DNA from: Pararhodobacter zhoushanensis
GTDB lineage: Bacteria; Pseudomonadota; Alphaproteobacteria; Rhodobacterales; Rhodobacteraceae
Assembly: GCF_025949695.1 (NCBI RefSeq)
Contig: NZ_JAPDFL010000001.1
Span: 1,160,001-1,224,000, forward strand
Length of the DNA stretch: 64,000 nucleotides
Direction: 5' to 3'
The notes under the pieces were generated by a model. The model had not been told where the DNA came from. It did no database searches and saw nothing but the letters and a program-made list of their open reading frames with translations. The stretch's first letter is position 1. Every line of letters begins with the position of its first letter. Of the stretch, positions 20,807 through 30,162 are shown in pieces. The translations under genes were made by a program, and so were the position numbers.

Positions 20807-21226
20807 ATGACCCCTGACGCGCTTGCCACTCTGCACGGCCGCTGTTTCACCGCGCCCCCGCCGTGGAGCGCGCGCAGTTTTGCCAATCTGCTCGACAGCC
20901 CCTTTACCTTTCTCACCCACGATCCGCAGGGCCGCGCCTTCGCGCTGGGCCGGGTCATTGCCGGAGAGGCCGAGCTGCTCACCCTCGCCACCGATCCCGA
21001 TGCGCGCCGACAGGGCCTTGCGCGCGCGCAGCTGGCCGCGTTTGACGCAGGCGCAAAGGCGCGCGGGGCCGGGACCGCGTTTCTTGAGGTCGCCGAGGAC
21101 AATACCGCCGCCCGCGCGCTGTATGAGGGGGCCGGATGGGTGCAGACCGGGCGCAGACCGGCGTATTACGTCGCTGTCGACGGGCGCAGTGTCGCCGCAT
21201 TGATCCTTTGCAAGTCGCTCGCCTGA
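20807..21226 (+). CDS. rimI: ribosomal-protein-alanine N-acetyltransferase RimI-like
   Basis: A 139-residue GNAT protein with the acetyl-CoA-binding signature LATDPDARRQGLARAQL (about residues 62-78) and the C-terminal EVAEDNTAARALYEGAGWVQTGRRPAYY typical of RimI. It acetylates the N-terminal alanine of ribosomal protein S18 in the best-studied case. It directly follows tsaB, a common arrangement in alphaproteobacteria, although a repeat element separates the two here. ATG 20807 gives the usual N-terminus; upstream codons belong to the repeat. Confidence 0.85.
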   Translation: MTPDALATLHGRCFTAPPPWSARSFANLLDSPFTFLTHDPQGRAFALGRVIAGEAELLTLATDPDARRQGLARAQLAAFDAGAKARGAGTAFLEVAEDNTAARALYEGAGWVQTGRRPAYYVAVDGRSVAALILCKSLA

Positions 21227-21284
21227 CAATTAACCTTGCTGTTGCCAGACGATTCCCCTGACTTGTCCGTTTGGTAAAATTTGC

Positions 21285-21336
21285 TTGACGGCTCATGCGC
21301 GCATGGACCTAGATTACCTATGAACCGAAAGTTCGG
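21285..21336 (+). promoter_or_regulatory. candidate promoter and inverted repeat upstream of the BMP operon
   Basis: TTGACG (21285-21290) is followed after 19 bases by TAGATT (21310-21315), a weak sigma-70-like pair. Just downstream CCGAA-AG-TTCGG (21325-21336) forms an inverted repeat that could be an operator. Both are weak on their own; the location, 65 bases before the first operon start, is right. Confidence 0.35.
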
Positions 21337-21400
21337 ATCAGCCGCAAAAGAAGACGCGCTCTGGCGGCCCATGACGACCCAACTGGGAGAAAAAACCAAC

Positions 21401-22396
21401 ATGAAACTGACCCGCACCCTCTTCGGCGCGACCGCTGTTCTGGCTCTGATGACCGGCGCTGCGCTTGCCGATCCGGCCCTGATTTACGATCTTGGCGGTA
21501 AGTTCGACAAATCCTTTAACGAAGCCGCTTTTGGCGGGGCCGAGCGTTGGGCTGCCGAAACCGGCGGCACCTACCGCGACATCGAGATGCAGTCCGAAGC
21601 CCAGCGTGAGCAGGCGCTGCGTCGTCTGGCGGAATCGGGATCGAACCCAATCGTGATGACCGGCTTTGCCTTCAGCTCGGTGCTCGAGCAGGTCGCGCCT
21701 GACTATCCCGACACCACCTTTGCGATCATCGACGGCTATGTCGATGCGCCCAACGTGCGCAACATCAACTTCAGCGAGCACGAAGGCTCGTATCTGGTGG
21801 GCATGCTGGCCGCGATGGCCTCGGAAACCGGCACCGTCAGCTTCGTCGGCGGCATGGACATTCCGCTGATCCGTCGTTTCGCCTGTGGCTATGCGCAGGG
21901 CGCCGTGGCGGCGAATGCGGATGTCAACGTGATCGTCAACTACACCGGCACCACCCCGGCTGCCTGGAACGACCCGGTGCGCGGCGGTGAGATCACCTCG
22001 GCGCAGATCAGCCAGGGGTCGGACGTTGTCTATGCTGCTGCTGGCGGCACCGGTGTGGGCGTGCTGCAGACCGCCGCCGACAGCGGCATTCTGTCGATCG
22101 GCGTGGACAGCAACCAGAACTACATGCACCCGGGTCAGGTTCTGACCTCGATGCTCAAGCGCGTCGACAACGCCGTGTTTGACGTGTTCTCGGCCGGGAC
22201 GGACGTTGAGACCGGCTCGTTCGTGATGGACCTCGCCTCGGGTGGCGTGGGCTGGGCGCTGGACGAGAACAACGAGTCGCTGATCACCGAAGACATGCGC
22301 GCCGCGATGGCCGCTGCCGAGGCGTCGATCGCATCGGGTGAGACGGTTGTTCATGACTATACGTCGGACAACTCGTGCCCTGTCTCGGTTGACTGA
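21401..22396 (+). CDS. BMP family ABC transporter substrate-binding lipoprotein-type protein
   Basis: A 331-residue periplasmic binding protein of the BMP/PnrA class. A signal peptide (MKLTRTLFGATAVLALMTGAALA) precedes DPALIYDLGGKFDKSFNEAAF, the family's hallmark opening. Other family marks are IVMTGFAFSSVLEQVAPDYP, SEHEGSYLVGMLAAM and VYAAAGGTGVGVLQTA. PnrA-like proteins bind purine nucleosides, and related alphaproteobacterial systems take up purines; the ligand is inferred, not shown. No lipobox cysteine is present, so it is probably soluble. First gene of a four-gene operon. Confidence 0.9.
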   Translation: MKLTRTLFGATAVLALMTGAALADPALIYDLGGKFDKSFNEAAFGGAERWAAETGGTYRDIEMQSEAQREQALRRLAESGSNPIVMTGFAFSSVLEQVAPDYPDTTFAIIDGYVDAPNVRNINFSEHEGSYLVGMLAAMASETGTVSFVGGMDIPLIRRFACGYAQGAVAANADVNVIVNYTGTTPAAWNDPVRGGEITSAQISQGSDVVYAAAGGTGVGVLQTAADSGILSIGVDSNQNYMHPGQVLTSMLKRVDNAVFDVFSAGTDVETGSFVMDLASGGVGWALDENNESLITEDMRAAMAAAEASIASGETVVHDYTSDNSCPVSVD

Positions 22397-22408
22397 GGAC
22401 CGGAACAC

Positions 22409-23988
22409 ATGGTCGCTGACGTGACCGGGGGGCGGCGGCAGACGCCGCCCCCGCCATCGAGCTTCGCGGGATATCGAAGGCATTCGGCCCGGTCCAGGCG
22501 AACAAGGACATCAACATCCGGGTGCGCAAGGGCACCATTCACGGGATCATCGGCGAAAACGGCGCGGGGAAATCCACGCTGATGTCGATCCTGTACGGGT
22601 TTTACCGGTCGGATTCAGGCGAGGTTCTGATCGACGGCAAACCCACCCAGATCACCGATTCACTGGCCGCGATCCGCGCCGGGATCGGCATGGTCTTTCA
22701 GCATTTCAAGCTGGTCGAGAATTTTACGGTTCTGGAGAACGTCATTCTGGGGGCCGAGGGCGGCGCGTTGCTGCAACCCTCGAAGGCGCGGGCACGCAAG
22801 TTGCTCACCCAGCTGGCCGATGATTATGAACTGAGCGTCGATCCCGATGCCGTGGTCGAGGATCTGAACGTCGGTCACCAGCAGCGGGTCGAGATCCTCA
22901 AGGCGTTGTACCGCCAGGCCAATATCCTCATTCTGGACGAGCCGACCGGGGTTCTGACCCCGGCCGAGGCCGACCATCTGTTCCGCATCCTGCGCGGGCT
23001 CAAGGAGCAGGGCAAGACGATCATCCTGATCACCCACAAGCTGCGCGAGATCATGGAAGTGACCGATGAGGTCAGCGTCATGCGGCGCGGCGAGATGGTG
23101 GCGACGGTGAACACGGCGGATACCAACCCGTCCGAACTGGCCGAGCTGATGGTCGGCCGCAAGGTGCTTCTGGACGTGCAAAAGACCCCGGCGCAGCCCG
23201 GCGAGGTCGTGGTGTCCGTCCGCAATCTGCAGGTCATCGACCGCCACGGGGTCGAGCGTCTGCGCGGCATTGATCTGGACGTGCGTGCGGGCGAGATCCT
23301 TGGCATCGCGGGCGTGGCTGGCAACGGTCAGTCGCAACTGCTTGAGGTGCTGGCGGGCATGATGCCGGGCACCGGCACGATGACCATGAACGGCGCGGAC
23401 ATGGACCTGAGCCTGCGGCGCGACAACGCGCGCACAAGGCGCGAGGACAGCATCGCGCATGTGCATGAGGATCGCCACCGCTGCGGGCTCATTCTGGATT
23501 TCATGGCGTGGGAAAACGTGGCTTTCGGCTATCACGACCGGCCCGAGTACCAGAAGAACGCGCTGCTGATGGATAATGCCGCGATCCTTGAGGATGCCAA
23601 GGGCAAGATCGAGCGGTTCGACGTGCGCCCGCCCAATCCGATGCTGACCGCCGAAAGCTTCTCGGGCGGGAACCAGCAGAAGATCGTTCTGGCCCGCGAG
23701 ATCGAGCGCAACCCCGATCTGCTGCTGGTCGGCCAGCCGACGCGCGGCGTGGACATCGGCGCAATCGAGTTCATCCACAAGCGGCTGATCGAACTGCGCG
23801 ATCAGGGCAAGGCGATCCTGCTGGTCTCGGTCGAGCTGGACGAGATCCTGTCGCTGTCGGACCGCATCATCGTGATGTTCGATGGCAAGATCATGGGCGA
23901 GCGCGATCCTGAACAGACCAACGCGCAAGAACTGGGTCTGCTGATGGCCGGTGTGGTCGGAGACTCGGTCACGGGGGACGCCGCATGA
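22409..23988 (+). pseudogene. ABC transporter ATPase with two ATP-binding domains, broken near its start
   Basis: The gene encodes a tandem ATPase of the sugar/nucleoside class, about 526 residues when reconstructed. The first cassette has Walker A GENGAGKS and LILDEPTGVLTP; the second has a degenerate Walker A (GVAGNGQS), SFSGGNQQK and LLVGQPTRGVD, as usual for this class. As written, ATG 22409 runs into the wrong frame; one extra G in the run 22427-22432 gives MVADVTGGAAADAAPAIELR followed by GISKAFGPVQANKDI. The frame intact from 22522 lacks the first 38 residues. The break is likely a read error because every later codon is well preserved. It overlaps the next gene by ATGA. Confidence 0.85.
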
Positions 23989-25082
23989 GCAGCCGAAACA
24001 TGCCGAAATGGGCCGATGTCCTGCTGGTCCCGCTGTTCTCGCTGGTGATCGCCTTCGCGATCTCGGCGCTGGTCATTCTGGCGATTGGCGAAGACCCGAT
24101 CAGGGCGATGGAGCTGATGGTCACCGGCTCGCTGGGGTCGACCTATGGCTGGGGCTATACGCTTTACTATACCACCAACTTCCTGCTGACCGGTCTGGCC
24201 GTGTCGATCGCGTTTCAGGCCAAGCTGTTCAACATCGGCGGCGAAGGTCAGGCGCTGATCGGCGGTCTGGGCGTGGCACTGGTCTGTCTGTATGTGCCCT
24301 GGCCGAACTGGTGGACGGCGATGATCGGGGCCATCCTTGCCTCGGCTGTATTTGGCGCGCTATGGGCGGCGATCCCGGCGTATCTGCAGGCCAGACGCGG
24401 CAGCCATATCGTCATCACCACGATCATGTTCAACTTCATCGCCGCCTCGGTGCTGAACTACATGCTCAGCCATGTGCTGCGCCCGCCCGCGTCGATGGAC
24501 CCGGCGACCGCGCGCTTTGCGTCCGAGCTGCGGCTGCCGCGTCTGGCCGATGTGCTTGAGCCCTTCGGTATCGCATTTTCGCGCTCGGGTCCGGCCAACG
24601 TGATGCTGTTTGTGGCGCTGGCGTTTTGTGTGCTGGCCTATGTGATGATGTCGCGCACCAAGCTGGGCTTCGAGATCCGCGCCTTTGGTCAGTCCGAACC
24701 GGCCGCGCATTATGCCGGGATCAGCGCGTTCAGGATCATCATGATCGCGATGCTCATCTCGGGCGCGCTGTCGGGGGTGATGGCGGTGAACTCGGTCATG
24801 GGCGGGCCGCAGCGGCTGGTGATGAACGCGGTCGAAGGGGCGGGCTTTATCGGCATCGCCGTGGCGCTGATGGGGCGCTCGCATCCCATCGGCATCATCG
24901 CCCCGGCGCTGCTGTTCGGCTTCCTGTTTCAGGGCGGCTCGGAACTGGCGATCGAAACCACGATCCCGCGCGAGATGATCGTGATCATTCAGGCTTTGGT
25001 GATCATGTTCACGGGCGCCTTGGACAATCTGGTCAGGCAGCCGCTTGAAGCGATGTTTGCCCTGGGCCGGAGGAAGAGCTGA
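23985..25082 (+). CDS. BMP-type ABC transporter permease 1
   Basis: A 365-residue inner-membrane protein with about ten hydrophobic spans and the branched-chain-type permease pattern (LFNIGGEGQALIGGLG near residue 80; VMMSRTKLGFEIRAFGQSEPAAHYAGI near 220). It pairs with the permease at 25084. The start codon overlaps the ATPase stop (ATGA). The large-subunit size and the N-terminal SLGSTYGWGYTLYYTTNF segment match partners of BMP binding proteins. Confidence 0.9.
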   Translation: MSSRNMPKWADVLLVPLFSLVIAFAISALVILAIGEDPIRAMELMVTGSLGSTYGWGYTLYYTTNFLLTGLAVSIAFQAKLFNIGGEGQALIGGLGVALVCLYVPWPNWWTAMIGAILASAVFGALWAAIPAYLQARRGSHIVITTIMFNFIAASVLNYMLSHVLRPPASMDPATARFASELRLPRLADVLEPFGIAFSRSGPANVMLFVALAFCVLAYVMMSRTKLGFEIRAFGQSEPAAHYAGISAFRIIMIAMLISGALSGVMAVNSVMGGPQRLVMNAVEGAGFIGIAVALMGRSHPIGIIAPALLFGFLFQGGSELAIETTIPREMIVIIQALVIMFTGALDNLVRQPLEAMFALGRRKS

Positions 25083-25083
25083 C

Positions 25084-26049
25084 ATGGATCTTGCAACCAT
25101 TGTCCAGATTCTGGAATCCACCCTGCGGCTGGCCACGCCCTTGTTGTTCACCTGTCTTGCCGGGCTGTTTTCCGAGCGCGCGGGCATTTTCGACATCGGG
25201 CTTGAGGGCAAGCTGCTGGTCGCTGCATTCTTTTCGGCGGCCTTTGCGTTCTACACCGGTTCGGCATGGCTGGGTCTGCTGGCGGGCATCGCGGCCTCGG
25301 TCGTGTTTGCGCTGATCCATGGCTTTGCCTCGATCACCTTCCGGGGCAATCAGCTGATCTCGGGTGTGGCGATCAACTTTCTGGCGGCAGGCATGACGGT
25401 GGTCGTGGCGCAGAGCCTGTTCCATCAGGGCGGGCGCACGCCGCCGCTGTCGGGTAATGCCCGGTTCGAACGGATCGATCTGCCCTTCGCCGATGCGCTG
25501 CGCGATGTGCCGGTGATCGGGCCGCTGTACAGCAACGTGCTGTCGGGCAATTCGGTGCTGGTCTATCTGGGCCTGCTGGCCGTGCCGCTGACGTGGTGGG
25601 TGCTGTATCGCACGCGCTTTGGCCTGCGGTTGCGTGCCGTGGGTGAGAACCCGGCGGCGGTGGACACGGCGGGCGTGTCGGTGGTGCGGATGCGCTATTA
25701 CGCGGTGATCATCGCGGGGGTGCTGTGCGGCATCGGCGGGGCGTATCTGTCGACCTCGCTGGCGGCGGGTTTCGTCAAGGATATGTCGGCGGGGCGGGGC
25801 TATATCGCGCTGGCCGCGCTGATCTTCGCCAAGTGGCGCCCGTGGCAGGCGCTGGTCGCGGTGCTGCTGTTTGGCATGCTCGAAGCCATCGCGAACCGCT
25901 GGCCCAATCTGGATCTGGGCCTGATCACCCTGCCCAACCAGTTCATGGCGGCGCTGCCCTATATCCTGACCGTGGTCATTCTGGCCGGGTTCGTCGGCAA
26001 GGCCATTCCGCCGCGTGCCGGGGGCGAGCCTTACGTGAAAGAGCGGTGA
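25084..26049 (+). CDS. BMP-type ABC transporter permease 2
   Basis: A 321-residue permease with eight to ten spans and the motifs SERAGIFDIGLEGKLL and LRLRAVGENPAAVDTAGVSV, typical of the second permease in BMP systems. It starts one base after the previous stop. It closes the operon and is followed by two hairpins. Together the four genes make a complete importer; no catabolic gene adjoins to identify the substrate. Confidence 0.9.
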   Translation: MDLATIVQILESTLRLATPLLFTCLAGLFSERAGIFDIGLEGKLLVAAFFSAAFAFYTGSAWLGLLAGIAASVVFALIHGFASITFRGNQLISGVAINFLAAGMTVVVAQSLFHQGGRTPPLSGNARFERIDLPFADALRDVPVIGPLYSNVLSGNSVLVYLGLLAVPLTWWVLYRTRFGLRLRAVGENPAAVDTAGVSVVRMRYYAVIIAGVLCGIGGAYLSTSLAAGFVKDMSAGRGYIALAALIFAKWRPWQALVAVLLFGMLEAIANRWPNLDLGLITLPNQFMAALPYILTVVILAGFVGKAIPPRAGGEPYVKER

Positions 26050-26054
26050 AAACA

Positions 26055-26086
26055 GCCCCGGCCTGCCGTTTTTGGCCGGGGCGTTT
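26055..26086 (+). terminator. terminator of the BMP transporter operon
   Basis: GCCCCGGCC (26055-26063) and GGCCGGGGC (26074-26082) are exact complements around a 10-base loop, followed by GTTT. It starts 6 bases after the permease stop codon. Confidence 0.85.
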
Positions 26087-26107
26087 CACCGGGCGAAATA
26101 TTGTCTC

Positions 26108-26134
26108 AAAGCCCCTGTAAAACGCAGGGGCTTT
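26108..26134. terminator. second hairpin, possible bidirectional terminator
   Basis: AAAGCCCCTG (26108-26117) and CAGGGGCTTT (26125-26134) pair exactly over 10 bases with a seven-base loop. The A and T ends make it usable in both directions. It sits 16 bases before the TauE start, so it may also lie in that gene's leader. Confidence 0.7.
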
Positions 26135-26149
26135 GTCCTATTCAGACTC

Positions 26150-27071
26150 ATGTTGGTCTATCTTCCCATTGCCGAGATCTCGACGAGATCTGTTCACCCT
26201 GCTGGGGGTTGGAGCAGGGGTCGGCATGTTGTCGGGCATGTTCGGGGTCGGTGGCGGCTTTCTGATCACGCCCTTGCTGTTCTTCATCGGCATTCCGCCC
26301 GCTGTCGCCGTGGCAACCGGGGCGAGATCAGGTGGTGGCCTCGTCCATCTCGGGCGTGCTGGCGCATCTGCGGCGCAAGACGGTCGATCTGAAGATGGGC
26401 ACGGTGCTGCTGATCGGCGGCCTCATCGGCTCGTCCATCGGGATCGTGCTGTTCCGCTGGCTGAGCGCGCTGGGGCAGATCGATCTGGCCGTTCAGCTGT
26501 CGTATGTGCTGTTTCTGGGCGTGGTCGGCACGCTGATGCTGCAGGAAAGCCTGCGCGCGTGGTATCGCACCAAGAAGACCGGCAGCGGGCGGCGCAAGGC
26601 GCACAAGCACACCTGGGTGCATTCGCTGCCGTTCAAGATGAAATTCCGCGTGTCGGGTCTGTATATCAGCGTGATCCCGCCCTTGCTGGTCGGCGCGTCG
26701 GTGGGCGTTTTGTCGGCGGTGATGGGCGTTGGTGGCGGGTTCATCATGGTGCCCGCGATGATCTATCTGCTGGGCATGCCCACCAAGGTGGTTGTCGGCA
26801 CCTCGTTGTTCCAGATCATTTTCACCACGGCCTATACCACGGTGATGCATGCGGTCACCGGGCACTCGGTCGACATCATGCTGGCCTTCTTCCTCATTCT
26901 GGGCGGCGTGATCGGTGCGCAGTTCGGCACGCAGATCGGTCTGCGGCTGAAGGCCGAGCAGTTGCGCATTCTGCTGGCGCTGCTGGTCATGGCGGTCTGT
27001 ATCAAGGTCGGTCTGGATCTGCTGATCCAACCCGACGAGCTGTATTCCATCCGCATCGCGGGGGGCCGTGA
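26150..27071 (+). pseudogene. TauE/SafE family sulfite-exporter-like membrane protein with three frame breaks
   Basis: The reconstructed protein is about 306 residues with eight or so spans. It begins MLVYLPIAEIS, continues in a second frame (LFTLLGVGAGVGMLSGMFG through PPAVAVATG) and then in a third (QVVASSISGVLAHLRRK through ELYSIRIAGG). The first two breaks are one-base gains, both inside GAGATC (26185-26190 and 26324-26329). The third is an apparent one-base loss in a G6 run (27060-27065), after which the stop TGA would overlap the next ATG. TauE-type proteins export sulfite, sulfonates or other anions. Retained codon quality suggests read errors or very recent decay. Confidence 0.8.
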
Positions 27072-27859
27072 TGCGGGGGCTGCTGTTGATCGCGCTGATC
27101 CTGCTGTCGCTGCCCGCGCGCGCCAGTGAGATCGTCGGCGCGCTGAGTCAGAACCGCGTGTCGCTGACGGCGAATTTTTCGGGGTCCGAGATCCTGATCT
27201 TTGGCGCGATCCGCCGGACGGCTGAAGAGGTCACGATTCAAGAGGCCGACGAGGCTGCCGGGTCCGAGGATTTCGACGTCATCGTGGTGATCGAGGGCCC
27301 GCGTCAAGCGGTCGAGGTCTGGCGCAAAGAGCGCCGGGCGGGGATCTGGATGAACGTGGATTCGGTCGGCATGGCGTCGGTGCCGTCGTTCTACGCCGTG
27401 GCCAGCACGCAGCCGCTGAACCAGATCCTGTCGCCCGAGGCCGACGAGGCGTTTCGCATTTCGGCGCGTCAGGCGATCCGGGCGGAACAGGTCGGTGACG
27501 GCTCGCCCGAGACCTTGCTGTTCGCCGAGGCACTGATGCGCATCCGCGAGCAGTCGGAACAATATCTGTCGCTGGACCGGTTCGTTCACATCGACCGCGA
27601 CATCCTGTTTCGGACCAATGTCCGGCTTCCGTCGAATTTGACCGAGGGTGCTTATACGACGCGGATGTATCTGGTGCAGGACGGGCAGGTGGTCAGCCAG
27701 TTCCGCACGGCGATCTTTGTGCGCAAGGACGGGATCGAGCGGTGGCTGCACGAACTGGCCTATGACCAGCCATTTCTGTACGGCCTGCTCGCTCTCGTCA
27801 TTGCGCTGATTGCAGGATGGGGGGCGTCGGCGCTGTTCCGGATTATCCGGCAGCAGTGA
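27071..27859 (+). CDS. TIGR02186 family transmembrane protein
   Basis: A 262-residue protein with a signal peptide (MRGLLLIALILLSLPARA), a soluble beta-rich domain (SEIVGALSQNRVSLTANFSGSEILIFGAIRR is the family opening) and one C-terminal span (about 237-257, FLYGLLALVIALIAGWGASALF). Members sit next to TauE-like transporters in alphaproteobacteria, as here, so it is probably an accessory subunit. The ATG at 27071 overlaps the reconstructed TauE stop (TGATG); a GTG three bases earlier is possible. Confidence 0.85.
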   Translation: MRGLLLIALILLSLPARASEIVGALSQNRVSLTANFSGSEILIFGAIRRTAEEVTIQEADEAAGSEDFDVIVVIEGPRQAVEVWRKERRAGIWMNVDSVGMASVPSFYAVASTQPLNQILSPEADEAFRISARQAIRAEQVGDGSPETLLFAEALMRIREQSEQYLSLDRFVHIDRDILFRTNVRLPSNLTEGAYTTRMYLVQDGQVVSQFRTAIFVRKDGIERWLHELAYDQPFLYGLLALVIALIAGWGASALFRIIRQQ

Positions 27860-27863
27860 CGCT

Positions 27864-28007
27864 TCAGAGCTGGGCTTGGGTCTGGCGGGCTTCCTGGCTC
27901 ACGGTTTGACCGGCGCTTTGCAGGTCACGGCCCGCACCTTCGACGGTTTCACAGGCGCTCAGGGTCAGAACGGCAGCAATCAGGCTCAGAATGGCAAAGG
28001 GTTTCAT
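27864..28007 (-). CDS. entericidin A/B-like small lipoprotein
   Basis: A 47-residue lipoprotein: MKPFAILSLIAAVLTLSACE has a lipobox (LSAC, C19) and is followed by TVEGAGRDLQSAGQTVSQEA, the usual entericidin body. Family members are membrane-anchored peptides; ecnA/ecnB act as antidote/toxin in E. coli, but the role of single copies in alphaproteobacteria is unclear. GGAG lies 9 bases before ATG 28007, favouring it over ATG 28016. It is convergent with the TIGR02186 gene with a four-base gap. Confidence 0.85.
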   Translation of the reverse strand: MKPFAILSLIAAVLTLSACETVEGAGRDLQSAGQTVSQEARQTQAQL

Positions 28008-28069
28008 CGCGGTCATCTCCGGGTAGTGGACGTTTCGATGACAACGCAGACCCCCCGTGACTGGTTCCG

Positions 28070-28804
28070 TCACCCGCGCCCGATAAAGGGCATATTTGTT
28101 GCCATCACCGTCAGGAACGGCACATTCGTGCCCGCCGGTTGCGTCGCCATATAGAGCACCGCCTGCGCGACCTCGCCCACGTCCATCATCGGTTCGGCCT
28201 TGATCGATCCGTCGGCCTGCGGCACGCCCTTCGAGATGCTGGCCGCCAGATCGGTGCGGGCGTTGCCGATGTCGATCTGCCCGGCGGCGATGTCGAAGGG
28301 GCGGCCATCCAGTGCCAGCGTCTTGGTCAGCCCGGTGACGGCGTGTTTGGTGGCGGTATAGGCGACCGAGCCGGGGCGCGGCGCATGGGCCGAGATCGAG
28401 CCGTTGTTGATGATGCGCCCGCCCTGCGGATCTTGCGCGCGCATCTGCCGGAACGCGGCGCGGGCGCATAGGAACATGCCGGTCAGGTTCACATCGACCA
28501 TGCCGCGCCAGTCGGCGACTGACATCTCGTCGATCAGCTGGCCGGGCAGCATCTTGCCGGCGTTGTTGAACAGCGCGTCGATGCGGCCAAAGCGGGCCGC
28601 GATGGCGGCAAAGGCTGCGTCTACCTGCGCCTCATCGGTCACGTCGCAGGGCAGGGCCAGCGCGTAGGGGTCGTCGCCCGCCACCTGCGCCAGTGTGTCG
28701 GCGTTGCGGGCCAAGAGGGCGACCTGCCAGCCTTGCTTGAGAAACCGCTCGGCGGTGGCGCGGCCGATCCCGGCGCTGGCCCCGGTGATGACGATGACCG
28801 GCAT
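28070..28804 (-). CDS. short-chain dehydrogenase/reductase
   Basis: A 244-residue classical SDR: NAD(P)-binding TGASAGIGRATA (residues 7-18), NNAGK, the catalytic serine in INNGSISAHAPRPGS and YTATKHA (Y and K four apart). Substrate unknown; the closest-looking group comprises YdfG/serine-type and 3-oxoacyl-type SDRs. The start codon overlaps the stop of the Lrp-like gene upstream (ATGA at 28804). Confidence 0.85.
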   Translation of the reverse strand: MPVIVITGASAGIGRATAERFLKQGWQVALLARNADTLAQVAGDDPYALALPCDVTDEAQVDAAFAAIAARFGRIDALFNNAGKMLPGQLIDEMSVADWRGMVDVNLTGMFLCARAAFRQMRAQDPQGGRIINNGSISAHAPRPGSVAYTATKHAVTGLTKTLALDGRPFDIAAGQIDIGNARTDLAASISKGVPQADGSIKAEPMMDVGEVAQAVLYMATQPAGTNVPFLTVMATNMPFIGRG

Positions 28805-29040
28805 CAGAACGCCTTGTAGGTCATGGTGGTCAGCGTTCGCGAGATGCCCGGCACGTCGAACAGTTTTTCGCTGAGGTAATGGCCGACGTCCTCGCCTTCG
28901 GGGATATAGACCTTGGCCATCAGATCCCAGTCGCCCGAGGTCGAGAACAGCTCGGACACCACCTCGCGGTCGTAGATGGCGCTGGCGACCTCGTAGGTTT
29001 TGCCGGGGATGCAGCGGAACTGGACAAAGACGCAATACAT
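28804..29040 (-). CDS. stand-alone Lrp/AsnC ligand-binding (RAM) domain protein
   Basis: A 78-residue protein with only the alpha/beta RAM fold (FVQFRCIPGKTYEVASAIYD ... SGDWDLMAKVYIPEG ... VPGISRTLTTMTYKAF) and no DNA-binding domain. Such proteins oligomerise and bind small molecules; they may modulate full-length Lrp regulators. GGAGGCTTCCCGC precedes the ATG. It is translationally coupled to the SDR downstream. Confidence 0.85.
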   Translation of the reverse strand: MYCVFVQFRCIPGKTYEVASAIYDREVVSELFSTSGDWDLMAKVYIPEGEDVGHYLSEKLFDVPGISRTLTTMTYKAF

Positions 29041-29097
29041 GCGGGAAGCCTCCTGAATTTGGCTCAGGTTACGGCAGCGCGCGCAGCGGGTGCAAGG

Positions 29098-29646
29098 TCA
29101 GAAGCGGAACGGATAGCTGGCCAGCGGGTCATAGACCGGCCCGTCCGCGCGCAGGGTCGAGCGGGTGAGGATCAGCTCGGGCGGGGTCCAGGGCGGGCTG
29201 GTGAGCGGGCCCAGCGCGCCGATGGCGCTGGCCAGCGTGCCGGGCAGCATCTCGCCCTTGCGAAAGCGGGCGAGGGTGATGTGGGGCACGAATTTGCGCG
29301 CCTTGACCGCGATCCCGATGCGCCGCGCGGTTTGCGCCAGCTTGGCCTGCAGGGCAGTGAGCACCGGGTCAGGGGCAATGCGGGCGTAAAGCGCGTCGGG
29401 GTCATTGCCGCCGAAGGTGCCCAGCCCGTCGATGCGCAGGGTGGGGGCCGTCAGGGACAAGCCGTCGAGCGCGTAGTGCAGTTCCTCCAGCAGCGGCTCG
29501 GGCTGGCTGTCCAGAAACACCAGCGTCACGTGGAAATTTTCCTCGGGCACCGGGCGCGACAGGGGCAGGCGGTGCTGCGCGACAGTCAGCGTGTGGACCA
29601 CGGGCAAAGGGACCGGCAGGGCAAGAAAAGTGCGGATCATGGGCAC
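29098..29646 (-). CDS. thpR: RNA 2',3'-cyclic phosphodiesterase ThpR
   Basis: A 182-residue 2H phosphoesterase with both catalytic HxT motifs (ENFHVTLVF near residue 39 and FVPHITLAR near 119). It hydrolyses 2',3'-cyclic phosphates on RNA ends and was first described as an RNA ligase. The GTG at 29646 has AGGGA six bases upstream; ATG 29640 is the alternative. It sits alone on the minus strand between the Lrp-like/SDR pair and DUF6455. Confidence 0.85.
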   Translation of the reverse strand: MPMIRTFLALPVPLPVVHTLTVAQHRLPLSRPVPEENFHVTLVFLDSQPEPLLEELHYALDGLSLTAPTLRIDGLGTFGGNDPDALYARIAPDPVLTALQAKLAQTARRIGIAVKARKFVPHITLARFRKGEMLPGTLASAIGALGPLTSPPWTPPELILTRSTLRADGPVYDPLASYPFRF

Positions 29647-29751
29647 GGGGTATCCCTGAGGTTGAGCCAGATCAAGGAAAACGAAAGGTTGTCAGGTTTT
29701 ATTGAGGTCTGAGGTTAGCCAAGGACGTATCGGGTGACGGAAGGACAGACC

Positions 29752-30105
29752 ATGAAAGAACGCTTCCTGAAGATGTTTCGGCGGAGCCGCGATCTGAACG
29801 CCATCGCCGAGATGAGCGAGGCCGATCTGGCCGATATGGGCGTCAGCCGCGCACAGGCGCAGGCGCTGGCGGCGGTCGAGGATTCGGTGCCCGTGCGTCT
29901 GGCCGAGATGGCGCGTTCCCAGCACGTGCCGGAGACGGTGCTGGCGCGGGACCGCGACAGCTGGCACGAGCTGGTGCACCGCTGCGCCGAGTGTCATGAC
30001 GTGCCCGCCTGCGAGCGGTATCTGGCGCGCGAAGAGGGAATGGATGCCGAATCCGTGGCCTTTTGCCCCAACATGGCGATGTTCAACGCGCTGGCGGCGC
30101 GCTGA
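29752..30105 (+). CDS. DUF6455 family protein
   Basis: A 117-residue soluble protein. It opens with a DUF1127-like helical segment (IAEMSEADLADMGVSRAQAQAL, about residues 17-40) and ends with conserved cysteines, CAECHDVPACERYL and FCPNMAMF, which could bind metal. The function is unknown; the family is widespread in Rhodobacteraceae. AAGGA sits 8 bases before the ATG and a terminator follows. Confidence 0.75.
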   Translation: MKERFLKMFRRSRDLNAIAEMSEADLADMGVSRAQAQALAAVEDSVPVRLAEMARSQHVPETVLARDRDSWHELVHRCAECHDVPACERYLAREEGMDAESVAFCPNMAMFNALAAR

Positions 30106-30112
30106 GCGCAGC

Positions 30113-30143
30113 AAAAAGGGCGACGCACTGCGCCGCCCTTTTT
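30113..30143. terminator. bidirectional terminator between the DUF6455 and BCCT genes
   Basis: AAAAAGGGCG (30113-30122) and CGCCCTTTTT (30134-30143) pair exactly with an 11-base loop and T-tracts on both strands. It serves the two convergent genes. Confidence 0.9.
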
Positions 30144-30162
30144 CGTTTCCCTGAGGGTCGCG

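Noticed and set aside
21227..21400. Purine riboswitch before the BMP operon
   Set aside because: No conserved purine-aptamer junction sequences or three-stem layout could be seen.
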